A DNA stretch of 64,000 bases, from contig NZ_QRJO01000003.1 in assembly GCF_003471585.1 (NCBI RefSeq), positions 124,001 through 188,000 on the forward strand, in the 5' to 3' direction. This stretch comes from Collinsella sp. AM18-10. GTDB taxonomy: Bacteria; Actinomycetota; Coriobacteriia; Coriobacteriales; Coriobacteriaceae. Numbering within the stretch: position 1 is the stretch's first letter; every line of letters starts with the position of its first letter. Under the pieces are notes generated by a model. That model was not told where the DNA came from. It was given only the letters and a program-made list of their open reading frames with translations, and did no database searches. This document shows positions 51,982-61,029 of this stretch, in pieces. The position numbers and the translations under genes are program-made.

Positions 51982-53418
51982 ATGAATCAGGTGGAGCAGA
52001 GTGTTGCCGAGTACGTTGACGAGGTCTGGGAGGACGTCGTCGCCGATATCGAGCAGCTGGTGAGCTACCCGTCTGTTGCCGTTGCCGCCGATGCAGAGCC
52101 CGGTGCGCCGTTTGGCCGCCCGGTCCGTGATGCGCTCGATTGCGCGCTCGGCATTGCGCAAAAGCTCGGCTACCAGACGAGCGATGACGAGGGCTATGTG
52201 GGCATCGCCGATATCCCGGGCCGCGGCGACAAGCAGCTCGCGACCATCTGCCACGTGGACGTGGTGCCCGCCGGTCCTGGCTGGAATACCGACCCCTTTG
52301 CGATGGAGCGTCGCGAGGGCTGGCTGCTCGGCCGCGGTGTGATCGACGACAAGGGCCCGGCCGTGCTGTCGCTCTACGCTGGCGCCTACCTGCTCAAGCA
52401 CGGCATTGTGCCGCGCTATACCTTCCGCGCGCTGCTGGGCTGCGATGAGGAAGTGGGCATGTCCGACGTTCACCATTATCTTGAGAACCACGCGAACCCC
52501 GACTTTCTGTTTACGCCCGATGCCGAGTTCCCGGTCTGCAATGCCGAGAAAGGTCAGTTTGGGGCGACGTTTGTGAGCCCCAAGATCGACGGTGGGCGCA
52601 TTGTGTCCTGGAGCGGCGCCGAGGCGAGCAACGCCATTCCATCGCAGTCTATCTGCGAACTTGCGATTGCCGCCGATGAGCTGCCAGCGCCCGTTGAGAA
52701 CGCCGACCGCTTGGAGATCACGGCACTCGATAACGGGCATGCGCAGATTTTCGCCCATGGTATCGGCGGTCATGCCTCAATGCCCGAGGGAACGATCAAT
52801 GCCGTCGGCCTCATCGTGGCGTATCTGCGCGAGGCCGAGGACGCGTTTGGTGCCCGTGACGAGTGCCTGTTGACGCCTGCCGAGCACGAGTTCGTTAAGT
52901 TCCTGGCCTTTGTGCATGCGGATGCCTATGGCCGCGGCCTGGGTATCGACGCGACGAGCCCGGCGTTTGGCCCGCTCACCTGCAACCCCGGCGTCATCCG
53001 TGTGGCGGACGGCCACATTGAGCAGGTCATCGACGTGCGCTTCCCGGATAGCACGAGCGCCGACACCATCTGCGAGCAGCTCGAGCCGCTCGTGGGCCGT
53101 TTTGGCGTGACGTGTCGTGTGGGTCGTGCGAAGGTGCCGTTCTCGGTTTCTGCCGACGATCCGGCCGTGAAGGCGCTTATCGATACCTATAACGAGTTTA
53201 CGGGCAAGCATGCCGAGCCCTTTGCCATGGGCGGCGGCACGTACGCGCGCAACTTTGCCCGCGCTGTCTCGTTTGGTCCCGAGGAAACCGGCCTGGAGCT
53301 GCCCGCATGGGGCGGCCAGATGCACGGTCCCAACGAGTGCGCCAACGAAGAGCAGCTCAAGCAAGCGCTCAAGATCTATATTGTTGCGATCCTCCGTTTG
53401 AATGAACTAGAACTTTAA
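51982..53418 (+). CDS. M20 family Sapep/PepV-type dipeptidase
   Basis: This zinc-dependent dipeptidase has 478 residues. Metal and active-site residues are visible as CHVDVVP, GVIDDKGP, LLGCDEEVG (with the general base Glu), TPDAEFP and the last zinc ligand in QMHGPNE. An inserted lid domain lies between about 195 and 350. ATG 51982 follows AAGGAGGTCG; the upstream in-frame extension is rejected. It is likely co-transcribed with the HAD gene and fits a peptide-fermenting lifestyle with the C69 enzyme at 19 kb. Confidence 0.94.
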   Translation: MNQVEQSVAEYVDEVWEDVVADIEQLVSYPSVAVAADAEPGAPFGRPVRDALDCALGIAQKLGYQTSDDEGYVGIADIPGRGDKQLATICHVDVVPAGPGWNTDPFAMERREGWLLGRGVIDDKGPAVLSLYAGAYLLKHGIVPRYTFRALLGCDEEVGMSDVHHYLENHANPDFLFTPDAEFPVCNAEKGQFGATFVSPKIDGGRIVSWSGAEASNAIPSQSICELAIAADELPAPVENADRLEITALDNGHAQIFAHGIGGHASMPEGTINAVGLIVAYLREAEDAFGARDECLLTPAEHEFVKFLAFVHADAYGRGLGIDATSPAFGPLTCNPGVIRVADGHIEQVIDVRFPDSTSADTICEQLEPLVGRFGVTCRVGRAKVPFSVSADDPAVKALIDTYNEFTGKHAEPFAMGGGTYARNFARAVSFGPEETGLELPAWGGQMHGPNECANEEQLKQALKIYIVAILRLNELEL

Positions 53419-53441
53419 GGTTACGCGGTTTCCCAATCTAA

Positions 53442-53506
53442 GTTGCGGTGGAATAGTTCCTAGAATGGGCCATTTGATGGCCAAACAGGAACTATTTCAC
53501 CGCAAC
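53442..53506. repeat. GTTGCGGTG hairpin family, copy B
   Basis: GTTGCGGTGGAATAGTTCC (53442-53460) pairs with 53488-53506 over 19 bases with one G-T wobble; the loop contains GGCCATTTGATGGCC. It matches the 65-base copy at 40236-40300 in length and core sequence. It lies between the peptidase gene and pstS. Confidence 0.7.
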
Positions 53507-53712
53507 TATGTTTTTATTGGTGTAAAAGGCTGGCCATGCTTGTCGGCGGGTTTGTTATCCGTTTGTAAAGGCTGGGCAGAGCTTGCGGTAAGGGTCTATC
53601 AAATGCCCGTAAGAAACAGCAGTTGGCGCGGGCGCTGCCCGGTCGAGGCCGTATCTTTCCAAACAGCAAAGCGGGCAGGGTGCCCGCGAGTCGCATGTAT
53701 GAAAGGAAGATC

Positions 53713-54651
53713 ATGCTCGATCAGGCTTATTCTCGTCGTCAGTTCCTCGGCCTCGCTGGTGGTCTTGCCGGCATCGTCGGTCTCGGCCTCGTTGGCTGCG
53801 GTGGCTCCAACGCCGCCAACACCGCTGCTGAGGGTAGCGCCGCTGCTGCCGAGTCCGTCTCCGGCGAGGTGACCTACGACGGCGCCTCCTCGTTCCAGGC
53901 TCTCGTCGAGGCTGCTGCCGAGAAGTTTATGGATGCCAACCCGGACGTCTCCATCTCCGGTTCGGGCAACGGTTCGGGCAAGGGCCTGACCGCTGTTGCC
54001 GCCGGCACCGTTACTATCGGTAACTCCGACGTCTTCGCCGAGACCAAGCTCGAGGCCGATCAGGTCAAGAACCTCGTCGATCACGAGGTCGCCGTCGTGG
54101 GCATGGGCCCTGTCGTCTCCAAGAACGTCAAGGTCGATGACCTGTCCCTCGAGCAGCTCAAGGGCATCTTCTCCGGCCAGATCACCAACTGGAAGGAGGT
54201 CGGCGGCGACGACGCCAAGATCGTCGTCCTCAACCGCAAGGCAGGCTCCGGCACCCGCGCCACCTTCGAGGCCGCCGTCTTTGGCGACGAGGCCGTCGAC
54301 TTTAAGGGCGACGCCGAGCTCGATAAGTCCGGCGACGTCCAGACTCAGATGGGCAGCACCGACAATGCCATCTCCTACCTCGACTTCTCGCACTTCGACG
54401 ACTCCAAGTTCAACGCCATCAAGGTCGAGGGCGTGGAGCCCAAGAGCGCAAACGTCACCGACGACTCCTTCAAGATCTGGGCTACCGAGCACATGTACTG
54501 CGCGAAGGACGCCGACGAGGCCACCAAGGCCTTCCTGGAGTTCATGCTTTCCGACGACGTCCAGGGCAAACTCGTCGAGGAGCAGGGCTTTATCCCCGTC
54601 TCTGCCATGAAGGTCGTCAAGGACGCCAGCGGTAAGGTCTCTGCTAAATAA
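53713..54651 (+). CDS. pstS: Phosphate ABC transporter substrate-binding lipoprotein PstS
   Basis: PstS captures phosphate outside the membrane for the PstCAB transporter. The 312-residue precursor has a twin-arginine motif (SRRQFLG at 7-13), a hydrophobic stretch and a lipobox ending LVGC (Cys29), so it is probably a Tat-exported lipoprotein. The ligand-binding signatures GSGNGSGKGLTAV and RKAGSGTRATFE are present. ATG 53713 follows AAAGGAAG. It heads the pstSCAB cluster. I did not recognise a Pho-type direct repeat in the 290 bases upstream. Confidence 0.96.
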   Translation: MLDQAYSRRQFLGLAGGLAGIVGLGLVGCGGSNAANTAAEGSAAAAESVSGEVTYDGASSFQALVEAAAEKFMDANPDVSISGSGNGSGKGLTAVAAGTVTIGNSDVFAETKLEADQVKNLVDHEVAVVGMGPVVSKNVKVDDLSLEQLKGIFSGQITNWKEVGGDDAKIVVLNRKAGSGTRATFEAAVFGDEAVDFKGDAELDKSGDVQTQMGSTDNAISYLDFSHFDDSKFNAIKVEGVEPKSANVTDDSFKIWATEHMYCAKDADEATKAFLEFMLSDDVQGKLVEEQGFIPVSAMKVVKDASGKVSAK

Positions 54652-54675
54652 GCAATCGCCCCGGAAAGGTTTGCA

Positions 54676-55584
54676 ATGGCAAAACAGCTGCCAAAGCGCG
54701 AGCTTGAGAACGTGGGCCTGGGCGTCACGGGCGCGTGCGTAGCGCTCGTGACGCTTGTCGTTGCCGCGCTCATCTTTATGGTCGCCCAAAAGGGCCTCTC
54801 GGCTTTTCTCAAGGACGGCGTCTCGGTCGTCGAGTTTTTTACCGGTACCAAGTGGGACCTGGCCAACACGGCCGAAAACGGCCTGCCCTATACCGGCGCC
54901 CTGCCCCTGATCGTCACCTCGTTTGCGGTCATGGTGCTCTCCACGCTTATCGCGCTGCCCATCGCCATCGGCTCTGCCATCTTTGCGGTCGAGATCCAGC
55001 CTAAGTTTGGCTCCAAGGTCTTTCAGCCGCTTATTGAGCTTTTGACCGGCATTCCCTCGGTCGTCTTTGGCCTGATTGGCTTTCACGTGGTCGTCGGTCT
55101 TATGAAGAGCGTTTTCCACGTAAGCACGGGTCTGGGCATCTTGCCCGGCGCCATCGTACTGGCCGTCATGATTCTGCCGACGATGACTACGCTTTCGGTC
55201 GACGGCCTGCGCGCCGTGCCCGATAGCTACCGCCAGGGTTCGCTCGCGCTGGGCTACACCCGCTGGCAGACCATCTGGCACGTGGTGCTCAAGTCCGCCA
55301 TGCCGTCGCTCATGACCGCAGTCATCCTTGGCATGACCCGCGCCTTTGGCGAGACGCTCGCCGTGCGCATGGTCATTGGCGGCATCGAGGCCATGCCGAC
55401 GTCGCTGCTGTCGCCGGCGTCCACCATCACCACCACGCTCACCACGTCCATGGCGGTCTATGCCGAGGGCTCGGCCCAGGACGACGTCCTGTGGGCGCTC
55501 GGCCTGCTGCTGATGGGCATGAGCCTCATCTTTATCCTGATCATCCACCTTATCGGCCGCAAGGGGGCGAAGGCTCGTGGCTAG
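54676..55584 (+). CDS. pstC: Phosphate ABC transporter permease PstC
   Basis: This is one of the two membrane subunits of the phosphate importer. It has about six membrane helices in 302 residues. The permease EAA-type motif is seen in DSYRQGSLALGYTRWQTIWHVVL. The start ATG 54676 follows GGAAAGG, 24 bases after pstS. The stop overlaps the pstA start. Function is established by family and context. Confidence 0.95.
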   Translation: MAKQLPKRELENVGLGVTGACVALVTLVVAALIFMVAQKGLSAFLKDGVSVVEFFTGTKWDLANTAENGLPYTGALPLIVTSFAVMVLSTLIALPIAIGSAIFAVEIQPKFGSKVFQPLIELLTGIPSVVFGLIGFHVVVGLMKSVFHVSTGLGILPGAIVLAVMILPTMTTLSVDGLRAVPDSYRQGSLALGYTRWQTIWHVVLKSAMPSLMTAVILGMTRAFGETLAVRMVIGGIEAMPTSLLSPASTITTTLTTSMAVYAEGSAQDDVLWALGLLLMGMSLIFILIIHLIGRKGAKARG

Positions 55585-56503
55585 CACGCGCATCCACATC
55601 GACGAGGCGAGACTCGGGCGTGTCCAAAAGCAGGACCGCATCGCCACGGGCGTGCTGACGGCGATTGTCGCCATCGTCATGCTTATCGTCGTCTCCATGG
55701 TGGCCTACATCCTGTTCGAGGGTATCTCGACGCTGTTCCAGCCGGGCTTTCTCACGCAGCCCGCACGCGCCAACGGAACGCAGGGCGGCGTGCTCTACCA
55801 GCTGTTCGACTCGTTCTATCTGCTGCTGATCACCCTGATCATCTCGTTGCCCATTAGCCTGGGCGGCGCGGTCTTTTTGGTTGAGTACGCGCCCGATGGG
55901 CCTATTCGCGACATCGCCTCGACCGCCATCGAGACGCTGTCCTCGCTGCCCTCCATTGTCGTCGGCATGTTCGGCTTTCTGGTGTTCTCGGTGCAGCTGG
56001 GCTGGAAGTACTCCATCATCTCCGGCGCCGTCGCGCTCACCATGTTCAACATCCCCATCCTGGTGCGCGTGATTCAGCAGGCGCTCGAGGACGTGCCGCA
56101 GGCCCAGCGCGATGCGTGCCTGGCCATGGGACTCACCCGCTGGGAGGCCACGCTGCACATTCTGATTCCCGAGGCCATGCCCGCCATCGTGACCGGCATC
56201 GTGCTTTCGGCCGGCCGCGTGTTTGGCGAGGCCGCGGCGCTGCTCTTTACCTCGGGCATGAGCTCGCCGGTGCGTCTGAACTTCTTGAGCTTTAACCTGT
56301 CGAGTCCCACCTGCGCCTGGAACGTGTTCCGCCCCGGTGAGTCGCTCGCCGTGCACATCTACAAGATTTACGGTGAGGGCAGCCCCGAGGCCCAGCAGAT
56401 CGTTTGGGGCACCGCGGCGCTGCTGATGATTTGCGTGCTGCTGTTTAACGTAGTCGCCCGTATCGTGGGCAAGCAACTGGCAAGGAGGATGACGGCCGAA
56501 TGA
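55577..56503 (+). CDS. pstA: Phosphate ABC transporter permease PstA
   Basis: This is the partner permease of PstC, with about six membrane helices in 308 residues and the EAA-type loop AQRDACLAMGLTRWEATLHI. The GTG start at 55577 overlaps pstC by eight bases and is preceded by GGGGGCGAAGG within it. The pstB start overlaps its stop by four bases. It forms the heteromeric channel with PstC. Confidence 0.95.
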   Translation: MASTRIHIDEARLGRVQKQDRIATGVLTAIVAIVMLIVVSMVAYILFEGISTLFQPGFLTQPARANGTQGGVLYQLFDSFYLLLITLIISLPISLGGAVFLVEYAPDGPIRDIASTAIETLSSLPSIVVGMFGFLVFSVQLGWKYSIISGAVALTMFNIPILVRVIQQALEDVPQAQRDACLAMGLTRWEATLHILIPEAMPAIVTGIVLSAGRVFGEAAALLFTSGMSSPVRLNFLSFNLSSPTCAWNVFRPGESLAVHIYKIYGEGSPEAQQIVWGTAALLMICVLLFNVVARIVGKQLARRMTAE

Positions 56504-57372
56504 GCGAGATGAATACAACGCCCGCAACCGAAGCGGCCACGTCCGAGACCCAGGACTTTCTGTCGAGCGTGGGACAAAGCGAAAAGCACGTGCGCGTGAG
56601 CGGCAAGGCCGTGAGCGACGAGGTCGTGCTCTCCACCAAGGACGTCAACGTGTACTATGGCGACCACCATGCGCTGCACGATACGTCGCTCGACTTTCAC
56701 AAGGGCGAGATCACGGCGCTCATCGGGCCTTCGGGCTGTGGTAAGTCGACCTTTTTGCGCAGCCTTAACCTTATGAATCGCGAGATTCGCGGCTGCCGCG
56801 TAGAGGGCGAGATTAACTACCGCGGGCGCAACATCAACACGCGCCGTGAGAACACCTACGAGCTGCGTCGCTCCATTGGCATGGTGTTCCAGCAGCCCAA
56901 CCCCTTCCGCAAGTCTATTCGCGACAACATCACGTTTGCGCCTAAGCGCCACGGCATCACCGACCGCGACGAGCTCGACCGCATGGTCGAGGAAAGCCTG
57001 CGCGGCGCGGCGCTTTGGGACGAGGTCAAGGACAAGCTCGACAAGAGTGCCTACGCGCTTTCGGGCGGCCAGCAGCAGCGTCTGTGCATTGCGCGCACGC
57101 TGGCGCTCAACCCCGACGTGATCCTGTTCGACGAGCCCTGCTCGGCGCTCGACCCCATCTCGACGTTGGCGATCGAGGACCTTATGTCGTCGATTGTGGC
57201 CGAGCGCGCCATCGTCATCGTGACGCACAACATGGAGCAGGCGTCGCGCGTGTCCAACCGCACGGCGTTCTTCTACATGGGCGATATGGTCGAGTACGAC
57301 GAGACCGACGAGATTTTCCAACGGCCCAAGGATAAGCGGCTGAATGATTACCTCACCGGCATGTTCTCCTAG
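56500..57372 (+). CDS. pstB: Phosphate ABC transporter ATP-binding protein PstB
   Basis: This is the ATPase driving phosphate import. It has 290 residues, of which the first 40 form an extra acidic, disordered-looking stretch. Walker A GPSGCGKST (76-84), Q-loop VFQQPNPF, signature LSGGQQQRLCIA, Walker B ILFDEPCSALDP and the H-loop VTHNM are all intact. No phoU or pho two-component gene follows; the operon ends here with a terminator. Confidence 0.96.
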   Translation: MSEMNTTPATEAATSETQDFLSSVGQSEKHVRVSGKAVSDEVVLSTKDVNVYYGDHHALHDTSLDFHKGEITALIGPSGCGKSTFLRSLNLMNREIRGCRVEGEINYRGRNINTRRENTYELRRSIGMVFQQPNPFRKSIRDNITFAPKRHGITDRDELDRMVEESLRGAALWDEVKDKLDKSAYALSGGQQQRLCIARTLALNPDVILFDEPCSALDPISTLAIEDLMSSIVAERAIVIVTHNMEQASRVSNRTAFFYMGDMVEYDETDEIFQRPKDKRLNDYLTGMFS

Positions 57373-57428
57373 TCCGGGACATGCTTGAGGCCCGCGGCGG
57401 CCACGGTTGCCGCGGGACTGATTGGAGT

Positions 57429-57465
57429 GGCGGGTCATCTCTTGTGGGAGATGGCCCGCCTTTTT
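57429..57465 (+). terminator. Terminator of pstSCAB
   Basis: GGCGGGTCATCTC and GAGATGGCCCGCC pair (one bulge) and are followed by TTTTT. A second GC-rich hairpin, CCCGCGGC...GCCGCGGG, lies just before it at about 57391-57416. Confidence 0.85.
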
Positions 57466-57535
57466 GTGTCGTGTGCGGCCCGCCTTTTCGCTGCTATCAT
57501 GGACAACGTTGAATTTCTACGAAGGAGCAGGGCAT

Positions 57536-59395
57536 ATGGCGATTCTTTTGGGATGCGATTCCGTCAGCCTAGAGTTTCCCACCAAGCATATTTTCGATAG
57601 CGTTACGCTCGGCGTGGGCGAGGGCGACCGTATTGGTATTGTCGGTAAAAACGGCGACGGCAAGTCGACGCTGCTGAGCGTGCTCGCCGGCACGCTGGAG
57701 CCCGACGACGGCCGCGTGACGCACCGCCGCGGCATCACGATCGGTCTACTCGGCCAAAAGGACCAGCTTGTCGATACCGATACCGTGCATCATGCCGTTG
57801 TGGGTGACGCCCCCGAGTACGAGTGGGCGTCGAGCCCCCGTACGCGCCAGATCCTCGCCGGCCTCATTAGCGATGTGCCCTGGGAGGGCATGGTAGGCGA
57901 GCTCTCGGGCGGTCAGCGCCGCCGCGTGGACCTCGCGCGCCTGCTGATCGGCGACTATGACGTGCTCATGCTCGATGAGCCCACCAACCATCTGGACATG
58001 CGCACCATCAACTGGCTTGCGCGTCACTTAAAGGCCCGCTGGCAGCGCGGTCAGGGCGCGATGCTCGTGGTCACGCACGATCGCTGGTTCTTGGACGAGG
58101 TCTGCACCAGCATGTGGGAGGTTCACGACGGCCAGGTCGATCCCTTCGAGGGCGGCTATTCGGCATATATCCTGCAGCGCGTGGAACGCGACCGCATGGC
58201 CGCGGTTACCGAGGAGCGCCGTCGCAACATGGCGCGTAAGGAGCTCGCGTGGCTGAGCCGCGGTGCCCAGGCGCGCTCCACCAAGCCCAAGTTTCGCGTG
58301 GATGCCGCTCGCGAGCTGATCGCCGACGTGCCGCCCGTGCGTGACGAGCTGGAGCTCAAGCGCCTGGCCGTGAGCCGCCTGGGCAAGCAGGTTATCGATG
58401 TGGTCGACGTGGACGCCGGCTATGCGGATACCGATGGCGCGCCCAAGCAGGTGCTCAACGACGTGACCTGGCTCATTGGTGCGGGCGACCGCTATGGTCT
58501 TTTGGGCGAGAACGGCGCCGGCAAGTCGACTTTGCTCGACGTGATCCAGGGCAAGATCGCGCCCCTGCGCGGCCGCGTGAAGATCGGCCAGACGGTGCGC
58601 TTTGGCGTGCTGTCGCAGCAGCTCGAGGAGCTCGAACCCTACATGGGCGACACGATCCGCGAGGTGCTCAGCCACTATAAGAAGTACTACGTCATTGACG
58701 GCAAGGAGACTTCACCCGAGAAGCTCTGCGAGCGTCTGGGCTTTACGACGCAGCAGCTCTGGAGCCGCATCGGCGATCTTTCGGGCGGCCAGCGCCGTCG
58801 CCTGTCGCTGCTGCTGACGATCCTGGACGAGCCCAACGTGCTCATCCTGGACGAGCCCGGCAACGACCTGGATACCGACATGCTGGCGATTGTCGAGGAC
58901 TTGCTGGACGGCTGGCCCGGCACGCTGATTCTGGTGACGCACGACCGCTTTTTGATGGAGCGCGTGACCGACCAGCAGTGGGCGCTGCTCGACGGCCACC
59001 TGACGCATATGCCCGGCGGCGTCGACCAGTACCTGCGCCTGTGCAACGCCACCGCCGAGGGCGAGCCCGTGGGTGCACCGAGCGCCAAGACCGGTACGTT
59101 CGACACCGGTGCCGCGGCGGCTGCGGCCGAAAAGCCCAAGTCGAGCGGTCAGCCCAACGGCCTTTCCAATGCCGAGCGCCAAAAGCTCCGTCGTGAGGTG
59201 AGCTCGCTCGAGCGCAAGATGGAAACGCAGCGCGCTCGCGTGGAGGAGGCCGAGGCCGCCATGGCCCAGGTCGATCCCACCAACTACACGGCGCTGGGCG
59301 AGCAGCAGGCAAAGATCGACGAGGCCCACGCCGCCATGGACGAGCTGGAGATGGCGTGGCTCGAGGCGAGTGAAAAGCTCGAGGGCGAGGAGTAG
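57536..59395 (+). CDS. ABC-F family ATPase
   Basis: ABC-F proteins lack membrane domains and act on ribosomes, in translation or in protection against ribosome-binding antibiotics. The 619-residue protein has two ATPase halves: VGKNGDGKST with LSGGQRRRVDLA and then GENGAGKST with LSGGQRRRLSLL, joined by the inter-domain linker (about 210-300). An Ala-rich stretch and a C-terminal coiled coil of about 75 residues follow, as in Uup. ATG 57536 follows GAAGGAG; the earlier in-frame residues are rejected. The HAD gene follows six bases later. Confidence 0.92.
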   Translation: MAILLGCDSVSLEFPTKHIFDSVTLGVGEGDRIGIVGKNGDGKSTLLSVLAGTLEPDDGRVTHRRGITIGLLGQKDQLVDTDTVHHAVVGDAPEYEWASSPRTRQILAGLISDVPWEGMVGELSGGQRRRVDLARLLIGDYDVLMLDEPTNHLDMRTINWLARHLKARWQRGQGAMLVVTHDRWFLDEVCTSMWEVHDGQVDPFEGGYSAYILQRVERDRMAAVTEERRRNMARKELAWLSRGAQARSTKPKFRVDAARELIADVPPVRDELELKRLAVSRLGKQVIDVVDVDAGYADTDGAPKQVLNDVTWLIGAGDRYGLLGENGAGKSTLLDVIQGKIAPLRGRVKIGQTVRFGVLSQQLEELEPYMGDTIREVLSHYKKYYVIDGKETSPEKLCERLGFTTQQLWSRIGDLSGGQRRRLSLLLTILDEPNVLILDEPGNDLDTDMLAIVEDLLDGWPGTLILVTHDRFLMERVTDQQWALLDGHLTHMPGGVDQYLRLCNATAEGEPVGAPSAKTGTFDTGAAAAAAEKPKSSGQPNGLSNAERQKLRREVSSLERKMETQRARVEEAEAAMAQVDPTNYTALGEQQAKIDEAHAAMDELEMAWLEASEKLEGEE

Positions 59396-59401
59396 GCGAG
59401 G

Positions 59402-60172
59402 ATGATCAAGGCCGCGTTTTTTGATATCGACGGCACGCTGCTGAGCTTTGAGACGCACCGGATTCCGGCGTCGGCGCAGCAGGTGCTCGACAGCTTTCAC
59501 GAGCAGGGGATTGCGTGCGTCATTGCCACGGGTCGCCCGACCTACCAGATGCCCGATTGGCTGTTCGATCTTGGTTGGGATGCGTACATTACGCTTTCGG
59601 GCCAGCACTGCTTTGATGCCGAGGGGGTTTACCGCAGCTGCCCGATCGATCCGGACGACGTCGCGGTGATTGTGGACCAGGTGGCCGAGGGGTGCTACGA
59701 CTCGCTGTGCATGCAGGGCGAGAACTCGTTTGTGAACCGCCTGTCCGAGCGCGTGGTGACGGCTGGCAGCAACGCGGGAATCGTCTACCACGAGGAGCCG
59801 TTTGAGCACGCCTTCGATGCGCCGGTTTACCAGTTCTGCGCCTTTGTGGACCCTGCCGACGAGCATATCGTGACCGACGCCGTGTCGCATTCGCTCACCA
59901 CGCGCTGGTGCGATCTGTTCTGCGACATTATTCCCGCTAACGGCGGCAAGGACCTGGGTGTCGCGGCGACGCTGGAGCGCCTGGGTGTCGACGCGAGCGA
60001 GGCGATTGCCTTTGGCGACGGCGAGAACGACCTGTCGATGTTTGCGGCCGTGGGAACAAGCGTGGCCATGGGCAACGCACAGGACACGGTGAAAGCTGCG
60101 GCGACCTATGTGACGACCGCCGTGGACGACGACGGAATCTACAACGCCGCGAAGCACTTTGGATTGATGTAA
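59402..60172 (+). CDS. Cof-type HAD-IIB family hydrolase
   Basis: This 256-residue phosphatase of the HAD-IIB class has FFDIDGTLLS at 7-16 (nucleophile D8 and acid D10), ATGRPTYQ, and the late GDGENDLSMF metal motif. The cap between about 85 and 180 is of the IIB type used for sugar phosphates or flavin phosphates; the substrate is not determined. It follows the ABC-F gene by six bases, so they form an operon, ended by the hairpin at 60195. Confidence 0.93.
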   Translation: MIKAAFFDIDGTLLSFETHRIPASAQQVLDSFHEQGIACVIATGRPTYQMPDWLFDLGWDAYITLSGQHCFDAEGVYRSCPIDPDDVAVIVDQVAEGCYDSLCMQGENSFVNRLSERVVTAGSNAGIVYHEEPFEHAFDAPVYQFCAFVDPADEHIVTDAVSHSLTTRWCDLFCDIIPANGGKDLGVAATLERLGVDASEAIAFGDGENDLSMFAAVGTSVAMGNAQDTVKAAATYVTTAVDDDGIYNAAKHFGLM

Positions 60173-60194
60173 CTGCGGGCCGGCACCCGGCACC

Positions 60195-60229
60195 TGGGGA
60201 CACTCCTTGCGGGGCGTCCCCATTTTGTT
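60195..60229 (+). terminator. Terminator after the Cof-type hydrolase
   Basis: TGGGGAC and GTCCCCA pair around a 14-base loop and run into TTTTGTTTT. The left arm also matches the GGGGAC repeat seen at 40133-40190. Confidence 0.75.
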
Positions 60230-60260
60230 TTCGTCCCGCACGTTTTGTGAAACACGGCTA

Positions 60261-60306
60261 ACTTTTAGGCAAAGTAGTAAGACATGGGCAACTTTTGCGG
60301 TAAAGT
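60261..60306 (+). promoter_or_regulatory. Tandem palindromes upstream of the DtxR-family gene
   Basis: ACTTTTAGGCAAAGT (60261-60275) and ACTTTTGCGGTAAAGT (60291-60306) share ACTTT/AAAGT arms and are 30 bases apart, about three helical turns, 55-100 bases before the regulator gene. They are candidate autoregulatory operators. Confidence 0.5.
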
Positions 60307-60360
60307 AAATCAAGCAAAAGTATCCAAAGGCTAACTAGAAGCCATCGCGAAAGGCGGCCC

Positions 60361-60750
60361 ATGGCCCTGCGTGAATCCGGAGAAGACTATCTCGAATCGA
60401 TCTACGTTCTATCGGAACGTCAGGGCATCGTGCGCTCGATCGACGTTGCCGAATACTTGGGCGTAACCAAAGCAAGCGTCTCTAAAGCCATGGCGGCCTT
60501 GGAGAGCACCGGCTACGTGGAGATGGGCAAACGCGACGTGCATCTGACGGAACGCGGTCTTGAGGTTGCCCGTCAAATGTGGGAGCGCCACTGCTTTTTT
60601 GTAGGTCTGCTAGAGGACGCAGGCGTAACGCCCGAGGTCGCGTTGCAAGAGGGCTGCCACATGGAGCACTGCCTGAGCGAGGAGAGCTTCGAGAAGCTAA
60701 GATCGATGCTGAGACGGGAAGATGTAGCGGGTCCAACAACAGAAGCCTAA
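60361..60750 (+). CDS. DtxR family metal-dependent transcriptional regulator
   Basis: This 129-residue repressor has an N-terminal winged helix (DYLESIYVLSERQGIVRSIDVAEYLGVTKASVSKAMAAL) and a short dimerisation part; the SH3-like C-terminal domain is absent. Metal ligands by position are D9, E12, H77, C99, E102 and H103. The cysteine in the ExCxxEH motif is of the DtxR/IdeR kind, where MntR has Glu, so iron is a better guess than manganese; this is inference. ATG lies after GAAAGGCGG. It is a single-gene unit with palindromes upstream. Confidence 0.9.
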   Translation: MALRESGEDYLESIYVLSERQGIVRSIDVAEYLGVTKASVSKAMAALESTGYVEMGKRDVHLTERGLEVARQMWERHCFFVGLLEDAGVTPEVALQEGCHMEHCLSEESFEKLRSMLRREDVAGPTTEA

Positions 60751-60886
60751 CTGACCCACAGTAGCGCGGAGTTCACGCAAAGCGCGAACCAGCGACCGGG
60801 ACCAGCGGCCCTTTCGGCCAAGTCCATTTCAGCAAAGGAACCCCGCCAGCAAGCGATGCCCAAGAACCGCCAGCTGTGTCAATGCA

Positions 60887-61013
60887 GGCCGGGGCCGGGC
60901 TTGGTTTTGAAAACACTCCGCAGCGCGAGGCCCGCCTTTCCGTTGCTCCGCAGGAGCAAGAAAGACGGGCCTCATGCGCGAGGACGTTTTCAAAACCAAG
61001 CCCGGCCCCGGCC
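60887..61013. repeat. Long composite palindrome with 28-bp perfect arms
   Basis: The arms 60887-60914 and 60986-61013 are perfect reverse complements (28 bases; GGCCGGGGCCGGGCTTGG at the outer end). Inside, GAGGCCCG pairs with CGGGCCTC and TTGCTCC with GGAGCAA around a three-base apex, so the whole 127 bases fold into one long hairpin. It lies between convergent regulator and ATPase genes and contains no ORF. Confidence 0.75.
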
Positions 61014-61029
61014 GGAGGGACCACGAGCG

